Shown here: piece after piece, positions 12,117 to 23,576 of the stretch
Position numbering within the stretch: position 1 is the first letter of the stretch
Layout of the letters: every line of letters starts with the position of its first letter
Source of the DNA: Latrodectus hesperus
Taxonomy: Eukaryota; Arthropoda; Arachnida; Araneae; Theridiidae
NCBI GenBank assembly: GCA_037975125.1
Contig: CM075853.1
Location: 40,757,989-40,821,988 of the forward strand
Reading direction: 5' to 3'
DNA: 64,000 bases
Program-made: the position numbers and the translations under genes
The notes under the pieces: generated by a model
What the model saw: the letters and a program-made list of their open reading frames with translations, nothing else
Database searches by the model: none
Told to the model about the DNA's origin: nothing

Positions 12117-12174
12117 TTGGCGCAGCATGTCCAATTTTGGACCTTGCGCCATAAAACCCAACCAACCAACCAAC
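12117..12174 (+). repeat. LINE 3'-terminal hairpin and CCAA tail (copy B)
   Basis: TGGCGCA/TGCGCCA outer stem, GTCCA/TGGAC inner stem and an ATTT loop are followed by AAAACC and four CCAA units. The tail ends at RT sequence of inverted copy C with a two-base overlap (CA). Confidence 0.85.
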
Positions 12175-13660
12175 CACTATTGTTTCGCTCCAAAGTGATG
12201 GAAATTTATTTTCAGTCCAGATCCTATTGAACAAGTAAAGTATGTTCAACAAGGAATCTGGACTTAAATGACGAAGCATTTGATAGCTGATTCTATCTGG
12301 TCCTGGGCTAGTATCATGGGCCTGCTGTAATGTTCTCTTCAATTCCAACATCCGAAATTCACAGTTGTAAGGCAAAGCTTGTCCATGGTTGAAACGAATT
12401 GGTGTTCGCTCAGCACGACTCTTTGTCCTTAAGAATGAAGGACTATAATAGTCGTTGCTCGAGACGCTAGCAAAGGTTTCACCAAGGACGTTAGCGATGT
12501 CCTTAGGAGAAGAGTGTACAGCAGCTCCGGATTTAAAAATAGGAATTGAAAATTCTCTATAGATTCCATTGGCTGCTTTCACTTTTCTCCACAATTGTTT
12601 ACTGGATGTGGAAGAAGTAATTGAGGATACATAGCGGGACCAGGATTCCTTCTGATTTTGACGACGAGCTATGCGAGCTAATGCTTTTGCTTTCTTAAAG
12701 GCGATAAGATTCTCCGTTGTGGGGTATCTTCTAAATAACCCCCATAACTTCCTCTGTTTCTTATAAGTTTCTTGACATTCATCATTCCACCAAGGTTTGC
12801 AACGCCTGTGTGGTATCGAGGAACTCTTAGATATTGATGCGTCAGCTGCATTAATAATTGTTCCGGTGACTTTATATACGGCTTAATCATATTTTCGATC
12901 GTAACCATTTCATTATCAATAACTGCCAATTGTGTAAATAACGTCCAATCTGCCCGACTGTACACGTAAATAGGTAAGCGTTGTCTTACATTACTACCTC
13001 CAGTCTGGGAGATGACGAGAGGAAAATGATCGCTATTGTGCAGATCATTTCCAACAATCAAATTCAAGAATGGCAGAAGAGATGGTGAACAAATGGCCAG
13101 GTCGAGAGAGTGAAATGTTCTTGTGGGTACATGGAAATATGTCTTCTCGTCGGTATTAAACAGACAGAGACTAATATCTGAAATAAACCGCTCTATCTGC
13201 CGACCGCGAGATTTAGTATAATCATTTCCCCAGAAAGAACTATGGCCGTTTAAGTCACCTAAAAGCAGAAATGGTGTTGGCAGCTGATCTATTAATGCAT
13301 CGAGTTCCTCTTGGTGGATGACATCGTGTGGTGGTAAATATAAACTACAGACTGTTAATAAGTATGAAGTATGAATTCTTACAGCAACAGCCTGTAGAGT
13401 AGTATTTAATAGATGGGCAGTGCTGGGAAAAGTATTAGATGTTAATATACAAACACCTCCAGAAACTACACCATCATCACCACAGTCTTTTCTAAAGCTG
13501 TTAAACCCACGCATGGATAAATTATTGTGGGACTTGCGGAATGTTTCCTGAAGTGCAACACATGCGGGGTTGTAGGCTGAAATTATATACTTGATGTCAT
13601 CATGATGTGAACGCAAACTATGGCAGTTCCAGGAAACAAAGGAAGTTATTTTTTTAATTT
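12175..13660 (-). pseudogene. LINE copy C ORF2 (endonuclease and start of RT), broken
   Basis: The endonuclease is recognisable from SWNCHSLRSHHDD through the GDLNGHS and SDHFP motifs. A frameshift near 12885 ends that frame at 12678. The linker and N-terminal RT region then continue in another frame to the copy B junction, where the protein is cut at the equivalent of about residue 482. No RT catalytic aspartates are present. Confidence 0.85.
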
Positions 13661-14781
13661 GAGAAGCTCCTTTCCCGGAGCTGGAAAGCGTGTCATCTGA
13701 CATCTCCTCGAGCGATAAATCTTCGTCCGAGGGATGTAAAGATACAGCGTCAGCCTCCAGGGACAAGGCTTTGCGGGTGGATATGGAGGGTGGATAAGAG
13801 CCCTCCTTTGAGAATTTTAATTTATTAGCTTTCATAGCTCTTGATTTTGCCGAAGGAGCTTTTCTTTTAATTGTAGAATTTGAAATAGATTTTGACTTTG
13901 ACGTTGTTGTCTGGGGTAATCTTATAAGAGGAAGTGAAACCGATTCATTTTGAGTACTTGCGGATCTGGTGACTTTTTTGGCTGCGGTTGCATAGCTTAC
14001 TCCGGGTTTAGGGCAGCGAGAGGTAACTTGTCGTCTAAACTCTGGGTATGAACAATTCTTAGTTACCTTAATTGTGGTGATTTCCTTTTCTAGGATCCAG
14101 TTTGGACAACTTCGAGAATAGGAGGGGTGGTTTCCATGACAGTTGACACACCTCTCTTTCGCTTTTCAGTTCGAGCTATCGTGGCCAACCACTGAGTAAC
14201 GTGCGCAGGTTAGTTGGCCTCTGCTAGCGTTCCTCGAATGTCCGAAACGTTGGCTTTGAAAACATCGCAAGCGGTTTGGTATGTAAGGCCGGACGGGTAA
14301 ATTCATATATGCAGCTTTTACGTGCTTCGGAAGGTCTGGCGTCGCATAAGTCAAGAGGAGATGCTTAATATTTATAAACTTTCCATCTCTTCTGACTGTA
14401 ATGCGTTCAACGGCACAGACCTTCTGGTTCTGCAAATTTTCAAGAACCTCATCCGTCGGCGTGAACAACAAATCCCTTGGGGATATTACACCACGAGAAA
14501 AGTTCGGACTACCATGAGGTGACACAGTTACCTCTAAATTCCCAAGTAATTTAATTTTATTTAACTTGACTGCCTGAGTAGCATTTGCAACCTCAATGTG
14601 AAGGTCTCCAGATCGCACTTTTCGGGTATTCTTCACTTCCCAACAGATGCCGATATTACCTTTTCAATTAAAAAGGGGGATATGGTTTTAAAATTTCCCT
14701 CCTTTCTTTTAATGATAATATATTTACAATTCAAATTTTCCATTTGTTGATCCCGAGGAAAAAAGACTTATTTTTTTCCAT
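13661..14781 (-). pseudogene. LINE copy C ORF1, decayed gag
   Basis: By homology with copy G the start is the ATG at 14781. A frameshift lies near 14640 and a TGA at 14166-14168. In the zinc knuckles, cysteines are replaced by serine (CFQSQ, HSRNAS) and by tyrosine (CARY), so metal binding is lost. Past the TGA the frame stays open and runs straight into ORF2 with no stop, because the boundary carries a run of seven A. That in-frame fusion differs from other copies, where ORF1 ends in TAA. Confidence 0.82.
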
Positions 14782-15193
14782 TTAGTGAAAGTTAAAATTT
14801 CGGGACCTGACCGCACCACCCACCACCGAGTCCAACAAGGGGATGCAGACCAGCTGCGCCAGTGCTAGCCAGGTCCTGCACCAGTGCTATACGCTCACAG
14901 TACATCCCTGAAGTGGCCTCCACCCTTAACGAGGCACCCAGTAGATGTACCTATCGCTTGATCCATAAAGCCGATTGATGTTCTGAGGACCACAACACAC
15001 CTCCCGTTTACCTGATGAAGAGGCCAAAGTAATGTGTTGGTCTCTGGGGGCCTCAATTATCAGGACCCTCCTTTCCAGGGACACGGGTCTCCACGCACGG
15101 AAAATACGTGGGTGATTTAGTCCCCAAGAGGAGCTAATAGCAACAGAGTGGCGAAAGCTACTCAAGGGGAGCCCTCAACCTCTTACGAGGCAA

Positions 15194-15205
15194 CCACACT
15201 GAGGG
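15194..15205. repeat. Target-site duplication of D1, left copy
   Basis: ccacactgaggg here is repeated exactly at 18152-18163, on the other side of D1. It belongs to the 5'UTR of host copy C. Confidence 0.85.
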
Positions 15206-15262
15206 TTGGTTGGTTGGTTGGGATTTCTGGCGCAAGGTCCAAAGAGGACAAGCTGCGCCAAG
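15206..15262 (-). repeat. LINE 3'-terminal hairpin and CCAA tail (copy D1)
   Basis: Seen on the plus strand as GGTT repeats then TGGCGCA...TGCGCCA. The inner stem GGTCC/GGAC is kept. This tail and that of copy A share GCTTGTCC and a GAAA-type spacer, unlike the GCATGTCC type of B, E and G. Confidence 0.82.
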
Positions 15263-15470
15263 TCTAAAATTATTCTTCATTTACTTTATTTTTTTTATTC
15301 TTTTTTTTTCAAAAAACCCAAAAAACATTAAAATTTTAAAAGACAAAAATCAGTGTAAATATAATTTTAAAATCTTTTTATGAAATATAAAAAGCAAATA
15401 ATAATTAAAAATATATATATTTTAAAATTCATAATATATATTTAAATACAATTTAAGAAACCTATAGCTC

Positions 15471-18151
15471 TCAAAAATGCAAATAGGATCTATGGGGTGG
15501 ATCCCCCAATAAATCAAATGAAGTTAAAATGTCAGTTTTAAAATAGTGTAAACGTAAATGGTTAAAATCTTGACATGAGATTAAAATATGATATACTGTG
15601 TAGGGTTCATCACACGTTTCACACCATGGACCCAACTCACTTAGAAATAAATGCTTGTGTGTGAAACGTGTGTGTCCGATACGAAGGCGAGTCAAACGGA
15701 CATCAGCACTTCGTAACGGTAAAACTGATAATGAGGTGAGGGATGAGAAAATACTATGGAGTTTGTTTTTGACCTGCAAGTTCCACGATTCCTGCCAAAG
15801 ACCATATATAAATCTTTTTATACCCTTTCTCACATCTGAGAGCGGAACCGATGGTAAAATTGGATCTTCAGCAGCCTTTGCAGCTGCATCCGCTCTCTCA
15901 TTTCCATCAAGACCCATGTGGCTTGGTATCCAACAAAATACAGTTTTTTTCCCTTGCCAGCAAGGAAATTTAATACTTTGAAAATTCTAGACACAACTGG
16001 ATGACATGTAACGCTATTGTTTCTCAAAGCCTCTAAAATACTCATGCTGTCAGTATAGATACAGTATTGATGGTAGTCATCCGTATTCACGTGCTGAAGA
16101 GCATAATAAATAGCTGCGGCTTCAGCTGTAAAGATGGAGCAGGACGAATGCAGGCTGTAGCTAAAAGTCGTGTTATTGATAACAATTCCACAGCCCACAT
16201 GTCCTGCGGTTTTAGATCCATCCGTGAATACAGGTTTGTATGATTGGTTCTGACAGCGATGAGAATAATATAGCAGTTGAAAAACAATAGGTGTTGTGTC
16301 AGATTTTCTAAATTGAGCAAAAGTATTTATAAAATGATTTGTTGGTTCATACCAAGGTGGATAGAGATTTTGGTCTATAGACTCTAACTGAACATCACAT
16401 AGGTCTGTGAGCCCCAGATGTAATTTGGCTCGTGTGAGAAAAGGTGGGATGCTCATTGGTCGAGCATCAAACAGTCTATTAAGAGAAGCATTAGGAACCA
16501 TGGAACGTAATGGGTGATGCGGGGCCGACATAATTTTTGCATAATAATTGAGAGTTTGCTGCATTCGTCTCAGGTCCAACGGTAGTTGATGGCATACAAC
16601 GTATAGACTCTGGACGGGTGATGTGCGGAATGCCCCAGAACATATCCTCAAAGCAGAGTGATGAATTGTGTCCAGTCTTCGTATAACAGAAGATCTAGCT
16701 GATCCGTAAACAACACATCCGTAGTCAATGCGGGATAGAATCAATGACTGATAAATTCGAAGTTGTGATGTGCGATCTGCACCCCAAGATGTATTTGACA
16801 ACACCTTGAGGATATTAAGCGATCGCTCACACTTCTTCCGCAAATATAAGACATGCGGAAGAGAAGTTAATTTTCGGTCAAAGATACTACCCAAGAATTT
16901 TATTTCATTGACTACTTGTATTGGAGTGTTGTTGATATAAATAGTTGGATCATTATGCAGGCTAGTCTTTCTGCAGAAGTAGACACATTTACTCTTGCTT
17001 GGTGATAAGGTATGGCCATTCTCAGCACACCATGCAGCAAGTTTATTAACTGCTGTTTGCAGTTGTCTCTCAATTAATCGCGTATTGGACCCCTCGCATG
17101 ATATTTGCAGGTCATCAACAAACACAGTACCATTTACTGATGATGGAAGTTGATGAAGAATGTTACTGATGAAGAGGCTAAAAAGTGTGACGCTTAAAAT
17201 AGAGCCCTGAGGAACACCCTCAGATTGTGTAAAAGTATTGGACGTATAGCTTCCAATACGTACTTTAAAACCACGGGAGCATAAAAAATTCTGTAGGAAT
17301 ATCGGCAGATTACCCCGAAAGCCAAAATCATATAATGTACGGAGAATTCCATATCGCCATGTACGGTCGTATGCCTTCTCGATGTCAAAGAAAATGGAGA
17401 CCAGATGGTTTCTCCGCACAAAAGCATTGCGGATTTGGGTCTCCAAATATGTGATATCATCAAAAGTGGATCTCCCTTTACGGAAGCCACTCTGATTAAT
17501 ATGTATACATTTATTTTTTTCTAAGACATATACGAGACGGGCGTTGACCATGCGTTCGAGAGTCTTACATAAGCAACTCGTCAGAGAAATTGGTCGATAA
17601 TTTGAAGGATCTAAAGGATCCTTACCAGCCTTTAGGACAGGAATCACTATTGCTTCTTGCCATAAAAATGGAAATTCATTTTCCGTCCAGATCCTATTGA
17701 ACAGGTAAAGTAAGTTCAACAGGGAGTCTGGACTCAAATGTTGAAGCATGAGATAACTGATTCCATCAGGTCCTGGACTGGTGTTTTTGGCCTGCTGTAA
17801 AACTTTCTTCAATTCCAACATTCCAAATTCACAGTTGTACGGTAAAGTTTGTCGATGGTTGAAGCGAATTGGTAATCGCTCAGCACGACTCTTAGTCCTC
17901 AAGAACGAAGGACTATAAGAGTTCCAGCTTGAGACGTTCGCAAATGCTTCACCAAGGACGTTAGCAATATCCGTAGGAGAAGAGTATATAGCAGCTCCGG
18001 ATTTTAAAATAGGAATAGAAAATTCTCTATAAATTCCATTGGCTGCTTTCACCCTTCTCCACAACTGCTTACTGGCAGTTGAAGATGTTATTGAAGATAC
18101 ATAGCAGGACCAGGATTCCTTTTGACTTCGACGACGAGCTCTGCGAGCTAG
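15471..18151 (-). pseudogene. LINE copy D1 ORF2 fragment (RT-RNase H), frameshifted
   Basis: RT is open and carries FFDIEKAYD, GVPQGS and FVDD. RNase H has TDGS, AEA and TDS, then a one-base insertion near 15935 (in the GKGK region) shifts the frame. The last part, with NERAD and the C-terminal zinc motif, continues in another frame and is shifted again just before the usual C-terminus. The endonuclease is absent through 5' truncation. Confidence 0.85.
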
Positions 18152-18184
18152 CCACACTGAGGGAGAAGAGGAAGAAAAAGCAGA
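18152..18184 (-). other. Displaced 5'UTR segment of LINE copy C
   Basis: It matches the 5'UTR of other copies (the pyrimidine-rich segment ending CCCTCAGTGTGG on the minus strand). It starts with the right-hand copy of the D1 duplication and ends where the tail of D2 begins. Confidence 0.8.
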
Positions 18185-18244
18185 TGGTTGGTTGGTTGGT
18201 TGGGTTTTATGGCGCAAGGTCCAAAATTGGACATTCTGCGCCAA
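18185..18244 (-). repeat. LINE 3'-terminal hairpin and CCAA tail (copy D2)
   Basis: TGGCGCA/TGCGCCA outer stem and GTCCA/TGGAC inner stem are kept with an ATTT loop. The internal-loop bases are GAAT in place of GCAT. Confidence 0.82.
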
Positions 18245-18429
18245 GAATAAGTTTTATGTAACTTTATTTCATTTTAATTATTTTTTTATTTATTTTCAAA
18301 AACCCAAGCAACATTAAAATATTAAAAAACAAAAATAAGTGTATATATTATATTAAAATCTAGTTATAAAATATAGAAAATGAAAATAACAATTATTTGT
18401 ATAATTTTTTTTAAAATCTAAAATACAGA

Positions 18430-21400
18430 TTAAATATAATGTATAAAACCTATTGCCCTCAAGAAAGCGAATAGGTTTTTATGGGGTGGATCCCCTATTA
18501 TATCAAATAAAATTATAAAATCAGTTTTAAAAAAGTGTAAACGTTGTTGGTTAAAATCTGGACATGATATTAAAATATGATAAACAGTATAAGGTTCATC
18601 ACACGTTTCACACCAAGGATTTAATTCATTCAAAAACAAATGTCTGTGTGTGAAACGTGTGTGTCCGATACGAAGGCGAGTCAATCTAACATCTGCACTT
18701 CGTACCGGTAAAACTGACAATGAGATGAGGGATGAGAAAATGGTATGTAATTTGTTGACGACCTGCAAGTTCCATGATTCTTGCCAAAGACCATATATAA
18801 AATTTTTTATAGCCTTTCTCACATCTGAGAGAGGAACCGATGGTAATATTGGATCTGATGCAGCCTTTGCAGCTGCATCTGCTCTCTCATTTCCTTCAAG
18901 ACCCATGTGGCTTGGTATCCAACAAAATACAATTTCTTTTCCCTTGCCAGCAAGGGAATCCAATGCTTCAAAAATTCTCGACACAACAGGATGACAAATA
19001 ACGCTATTGTTTTTCAAGGCTTCAATAATACTCATGCTGTCAGTATATATACAATATTGATGATAGTCATCTGTATTCACATGCTGAAGCGCGTAGTAAA
19101 TGGCAGTTGCTTCAGCAGTAAAGATGGAGCAGGATGGATGTAGGCTGTAATTAAAATCTGTATTATTGGTAAAAATTCCACAGCCCACATGTCCTGCTGT
19201 TTTAGAACCATCTGTGAATACAGGTTTATATGATTGATACTGACAGCGATGAGAAGTATATAGCTGTTGAAAAGCAATAGGTGTTGTGTCGGATTTTTTG
19301 AACTGAGCAAAGGTATTTATAAAGGTATTTGTTGGTTCATACCAAGGTGGATAGAGTTATTGATCAATTGACTCTATCCGAACATCACATAGGTCTGTGA
19401 GCCAAAGATGTGATTTGGCTCTTGTGAGAAAAGGTGGGATGCTCAATGACCGAGCATCATATAGTCTTTTAAGAGAGGCATTAGATACCATGGAACGTAG
19501 TGGATGGTCATGGGTCGACATGATTTTAGAATAATAATTGAGAAACTGCTGCATTCGTCTCAGGTCTAACGGTAATTGATGACATATGACGTATAGACTC
19601 TGGACGGGGGATGTGCGAAATGCGCCTGAACATATTCTCAGAGCAGAATGATGGATAGTGTCCAGTCTGCGTAAAACAGAAGACCTAGCGGATCCGTAAA
19701 CAACACAACCGTAGTCTATGCGGGATAAAATTAGAGATTGGTAAACTCGGAGGAGTGACGTGCGATCAGCACCCCAAGATGTGTTTGAAAGCACCTTGAG
19801 GATATTGAGCGATCGCTCGCACTTCTTCCGCAGATATAATATATGCGGAAGAAAGGTTAATTTATGGTCAAATATCACTCCGAGGAATTTTACCGCACTG
19901 ACCACTGGTATAAGTGTGTTGTTTATATGAATAACGGGATCATTGTGGAGGCTAGTCTTCCTGCAGAAATGGACACAATTGCTCTTGCTAGGAGATGGTG
20001 TAAGGCCATTCTCAGCACACCATGCAGCAATTTTATTAACAGATGTTTGTAATTGTCTCTCAATTAAATTCATGTTAGACCCTTCACAAGATATTTGCAG
20101 GTCATCAACATACAAAGTACCATGTACATGAGGTGAAAGTTGATGAAGTATGGTACTGATATGAATATTAAAAAGTGTGACACTTAAAATACTTCCCTGA
20201 GGAACACCTTCAGGTTGGTTAAAAGTATTGGACAAAAGGGTACCAATACGAACTTTAAAACCACGGGAGCGTAAAAAGTTTTGTATAAATATCGGCAAAT
20301 TACCCCTAAAGCCAAAATCATACATCCTACGGAGAATTCCATATCGCCATGTACGGTCGTATGCCTTCTCGATGTCAAAGAAAATGGAGACCAGATGGTT
20401 CCTCAGCACAAAAGCATTGCGGATTTGGGTCTCCAAATATGTGATATTATCAAGAGTGGATCTCCCTTTGCGGAAGCCACTCTGATTAATATTTATACAT
20501 TTATTTTTTTCTAAGACATATACGAGACGGGCGTTGACCATACGTTCGAGAGTCTTACACAAGCAACTCGTCAGAGCTATTGGTCGATAACTTGAAGGAA
20601 CAGAAGGATCCTTACCAGCCTTAAGGATCGGAATCACTATTGCTTCGCTCCAAAGTGATGGAAATTTATTTTCAGTCCAGATCCTATTGAACAGGTAAAG
20701 TAAGTTCAACAGGGAATCTGGACTTAAATGACGAAGCATTTGATAGCTGATTCCATCTGGTCCTGGGCTAGTATCATGGGCCTGCTGTAATGCTCTCCTC
20801 AATTCCAACATCCGAAATTCACAGTTGTAAGGCAAAGCTTGTCGATGGTTGAAGCGAATTGGTGTTCGCTCAGCACGACTCTTTGTCCTTAAAAACGAAG
20901 GACTATAAGAGTCGTTGCTTGAGACGCTAGCAAAGGTTTCACCAAGGACATTAGCGATGTCCTTAGGAGAAGAGTATATAGCAGCTCCGGATTTCAAAAT
21001 AGGAATGGAAAATTCTCTATATATTCCATTGGCTGCTTTCACTCTTCTCCACAACTGTTTACTGGATGTGGAAGAAGTAATTGAGGATACATAGCGAGAC
21101 CAGGATTCCTTCTGACTTCGACGACGAGCTCTGCGAGCTAATGCTTTTGCTCTCTTGAAGGCGATAAGATTCTCCGTTGTGGGGTACCTCCGAAATAACC
21201 CCCATAACTTCCTTTGTTTTTTATAAGTTTGTTGGCATTCTTTGTTCCACCAAGGTTTGCAACGCCTGTGTGGTATAGAGGAACTCTTAGGTATGGCTGA
21301 ATCAGCTGCATTTATAATTATTTCAGTGACTTTAGATACGGCATTATCAATATCATCGATCATAACCATTTCGTTATCAACAACTGCCAATTGTGTAAAT

Positions 21401-22113
21401 AACGTCCAATCTGCCCGACTGTACACGTAAGTAGGTAAGCGTTGTCTTACACTACTACCTCCAGTCTGGGAGATGACGAGAGGAAAATGATCGCTGTTAT
21501 GCAGATCATTTCCTACGATTAGATTTAACAATGGCAGAAGAGATGGAGAACAGATGGCTAGATCGAGAGAATGAAACGTTCTTGTGGGTACATGGAAATA
21601 TGTCTTCTCGTCGATATTCAGCAGACAGAGAATATTATCTGAAATAAAACGCTCTATCTGCCGACCGCGAGAATTAGTATCATCATTTCCCCACAAAGAA
21701 CTATGGCCGTTAAAGTCACCTAACAACAGAAATGGTGTTGGCAGCTGATCTATTAATGCATCAAGTTCCTCTTGGCGGATGACATCATGTGGTGGCAAAT
21801 ACAAACTACAGACTGTCAACAAACATGATGTGTGAATTCTCACAGCAACAGCCTGTAGACTAGTATTCAATGAATGAGCAGTGCTGGGAAAAGTATTAGA
21901 TGTTAATATACAAACACCTCAAGACACTGCACCATCGTCACCACAGTCTTTTCTAAAGCTTCTAAACCCACGCATGGAAATGTTATTGCTGGACTTCAGG
22001 AATGTTTCCTGAAGTGCAACACATGCGGGGTTGTAGGCTGAAATTATAGACTTGATGTCATCATGATGAGAACGCAAACCATGGCAGTTCCAAGAAACAA
22101 AGGAAGTTATTGT
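18430..22113 (-). pseudogene. LINE copy D2 ORF2, two nonsense codons
   Basis: The whole ORF2 is collinear and in one frame but carries TGA at 21919-21921 (in the endonuclease, SGGV region) and TAA at 19357-19359 (before RNase H). All other landmarks are intact: endonuclease GDFN and SDHFP, RT FFDIEKAYD and YVDD, RNase H TDGS/AEA/TDS/NERAD, and the C-terminal zinc motif. The two point changes suggest a recent loss of function. Confidence 0.87.
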
Positions 22114-23246
22114 TCAATTTGTAAAGCTCCTTTCCCGGAGCTGGAAGGCATGTCATCCGACATCTCCTCGAACGATAAATCTTCGTCCGAGGGATGTAAG
22201 GAAACAGCGTCAGCCTCCAGGTTTAAGGCTTTACGGGTGGATATAGAGGGCCTAATTTTGCCCTCTTTTGCAGATTTTAATTTTAAGGCCTTCATGGCTT
22301 TAGACTTAGCCATCGGAGCTTTTCTACGTTGAATAGTTGTAGAGGTTGATTTTGGGCTTTTATCAGATGTAAGGGGTAATTTGACTAGTGGAAGTGAAAG
22401 AGCATCGGTTTGTGTACTAGCTGTTCTGGGGACCTTGGCGGCGACAGATGCATAGCTAACTCCTGCTTGAGGTGTACGTGCTGTGACAGCACGTCTTGCC
22501 TCAGGGTATGAACAATTATTTTTAACTTTAGTGGTTGTGATCTCTTTTTCCAGTATCCAGATAGGACAAATTCTAGCGTAGGAGGGGTGGTCACCTTTAC
22601 AGTTGACACACCTCTCCTTTGCAGTACAAGACGTGCTGTCGTGGCCAACTGCTGCGCAGCGAGCGCAAGTCAGTTTGCCCCGGCAAGCCGCTTTGGAGTG
22701 TCCAAATCTCTGGCACTGGAAACAACGCAAAGGATTTGGAATGAACGGCCTAACGGATAGATGCATATACGCAGCTTTAATATGCTGCGGTAGGTCTGGC
22801 GTCGCAAATGTCAGTACGAGATGTTTAGTATTAATAATCTGCCCATCTCGTCTGACAGTTATGCGTCTTACAGCACAGACCTTTTGATCTTTGAGATTTT
22901 CTAAGATCTCGTCCGTTGGCGTATTTAGCAAATCCTTGGCGGATACCACACCACGTGAGATGTTAAGGTTCATATGAGGTTGGACGGACACCTCAAGGTT
23001 AGCTAGCGTATTCATGTTGCTAATCAGAGCTGCTTGTGCATCTGAAGCAACTTCAACCATCAAATCACCAGAACGAAGTTTCCGAATGCTCTTTACTTCG
23101 CCGATACCGCCACTGATACCTTTTTGGATTAGGAAAGGGGATACATTATCAAAGGTACCCTCCTTCCTTTTCACAATGTAAAATCTTGCTTTTATTAGCT
23201 TAAAAGTATGCTCCCGTGGGAGAGATGAAAATATTTGTGTTTCCAT
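22107..23246 (-). CDS. LINE copy D2 ORF1, intact gag-like protein
   Basis: The frame encodes 379 residues from the ATG at 23246 (METQIFSSLPREH), the start shared with copy E. It has three CCHC knuckles, a basic region and an acidic serine-rich C-terminus ending ALQIEQ. The same frame stays open upstream through the tail of copy E, which is a chance read-through with no ATG. ORF2 begins in the -1 frame at the stop codon. Confidence 0.86.
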   Translation of the reverse strand: METQIFSSLPREHTFKLIKARFYIVKRKEGTFDNVSPFLIQKGISGGIGEVKSIRKLRSGDLMVEVASDAQAALISNMNTLANLEVSVQPHMNLNISRGVVSAKDLLNTPTDEILENLKDQKVCAVRRITVRRDGQIINTKHLVLTFATPDLPQHIKAAYMHLSVRPFIPNPLRCFQCQRFGHSKAACRGKLTCARCAAVGHDSTSCTAKERCVNCKGDHPSYARICPIWILEKEITTTKVKNNCSYPEARRAVTARTPQAGVSYASVAAKVPRTASTQTDALSLPLVKLPLTSDKSPKSTSTTIQRRKAPMAKSKAMKALKLKSAKEGKIRPSISTRKALNLEADAVSLHPSDEDLSFEEMSDDMPSSSGKGALQIEQ

Positions 23247-23309
23247 ATTTGAGATGGAATATTCGGGACCTGACGGCACCACCCACCACCGAGTCCAACA
23301 AGGGGATGC

Positions 23310-23374
23310 TGGTTGGTTGGTTGGTTGGTTGGTTTTATGGCGCAAGGTCCAAGAACGGACATGCTGCGCCAAGA
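23310..23374 (-). repeat. LINE 3'-terminal hairpin and CCAA tail (copy E)
   Basis: Five GGTT units (plus strand) precede TGGCGCA...TGCGCCA, with inner stem GGTCC/GGAC and loop sequence different from B, D2 and G. Confidence 0.85.
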
Positions 23375-23576
23375 ATATAGTTATGAAGCATATATTTATT
23401 TAATATTTTTTTTATTATTTATTTATTTTTTTTTTACATTTTTTTTCTTAAACCCAAGCAACATTAAAACTTTTAAAATACAAAAATCAGTGTATACATT
23501 TTACATTAAAATCGTATTATAAAGTATAAAATCAAAATCAAAAAAACATATGTTATAAAAACTTAGAAAACAAAAA

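Larger units (their letters stand above)
11099..12174 (+). mobile_element. LINE copy B, 5'-truncated in RNase H
   Basis: Only the last quarter of ORF2, the 3'UTR and the hairpin tail are present. It starts at sequence encoding LYYSHRCQ, equivalent to about residue 939 of intact ORF2, directly after the CCAA tail of copy A. The bases CAACAG could belong to either side, a microhomology at the junction. Its own tail abuts RT sequence of copy C in the opposite orientation. Confidence 0.85.
12175..15205 (-). mobile_element. LINE copy C, 3'-truncated, host of insertion D1
   Basis: Read on the minus strand, this copy has 5'UTR, ORF1 and ORF2 up to early RT, where it stops at the tail of copy B. Its 5'UTR is interrupted at 15205 by D1 and resumes at 18152-18184. 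It is the most decayed of the long copies: ORF1 has a frameshift, a nonsense codon and lost zinc ligands, and ORF2 has a frameshift. Its sequence is closer to copy G than to A, D2 and E. Confidence 0.85.
15206..18151 (-). mobile_element. LINE copy D1, 5'-truncated, nested in 5'UTR of copy C
   Basis: The insertion starts (minus strand) at the equivalent of ORF2 residue 313 and runs to the hairpin tail. It is flanked by an exact 12-bp duplication, 15194-15205 and 18152-18163. This is the standard product of target-primed reverse transcription with premature stop of cDNA synthesis. The left part of the C 5'UTR continues at 18152-18184. Confidence 0.88.
18185..23309 (-). mobile_element. LINE copy D2, nearly full length, truncated in 5'UTR
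   Basis: The copy runs from the 5'UTR point GCATCCCCTTG (minus strand, about 30 bases before the ORF1 body begins) to its hairpin tail. ORF1 is intact and ORF2 has two nonsense codons. Its tail joins the 5'UTR of copy C. Its 5' end joins directly to the tail of copy E, in the same orientation, with no visible duplication. Confidence 0.85.

Noticed and set aside
18150..18175. Pyrimidine tract plus CAG before ORF2 of D1, like a splice acceptor and a retrocopied spliced LINE RNA
   Set aside because: The 12-bp duplication explains the join as an insertion, and the junction bases do not match a GT-AG splice.
15830..18244. Apparent ORF2 of D1 with an unusual serine-rich N-terminus
   Set aside because: The N-terminal residues come from the tail of D2 and the 5'UTR of C next to the insertion; the duplication shows this is not a fusion gene.
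23246..23372. ORF1 of copy D2 extended through the tail of copy E
   Set aside because: The extension has no ATG and encodes the hairpin and CCAA repeat; it is a chance open frame across a junction.
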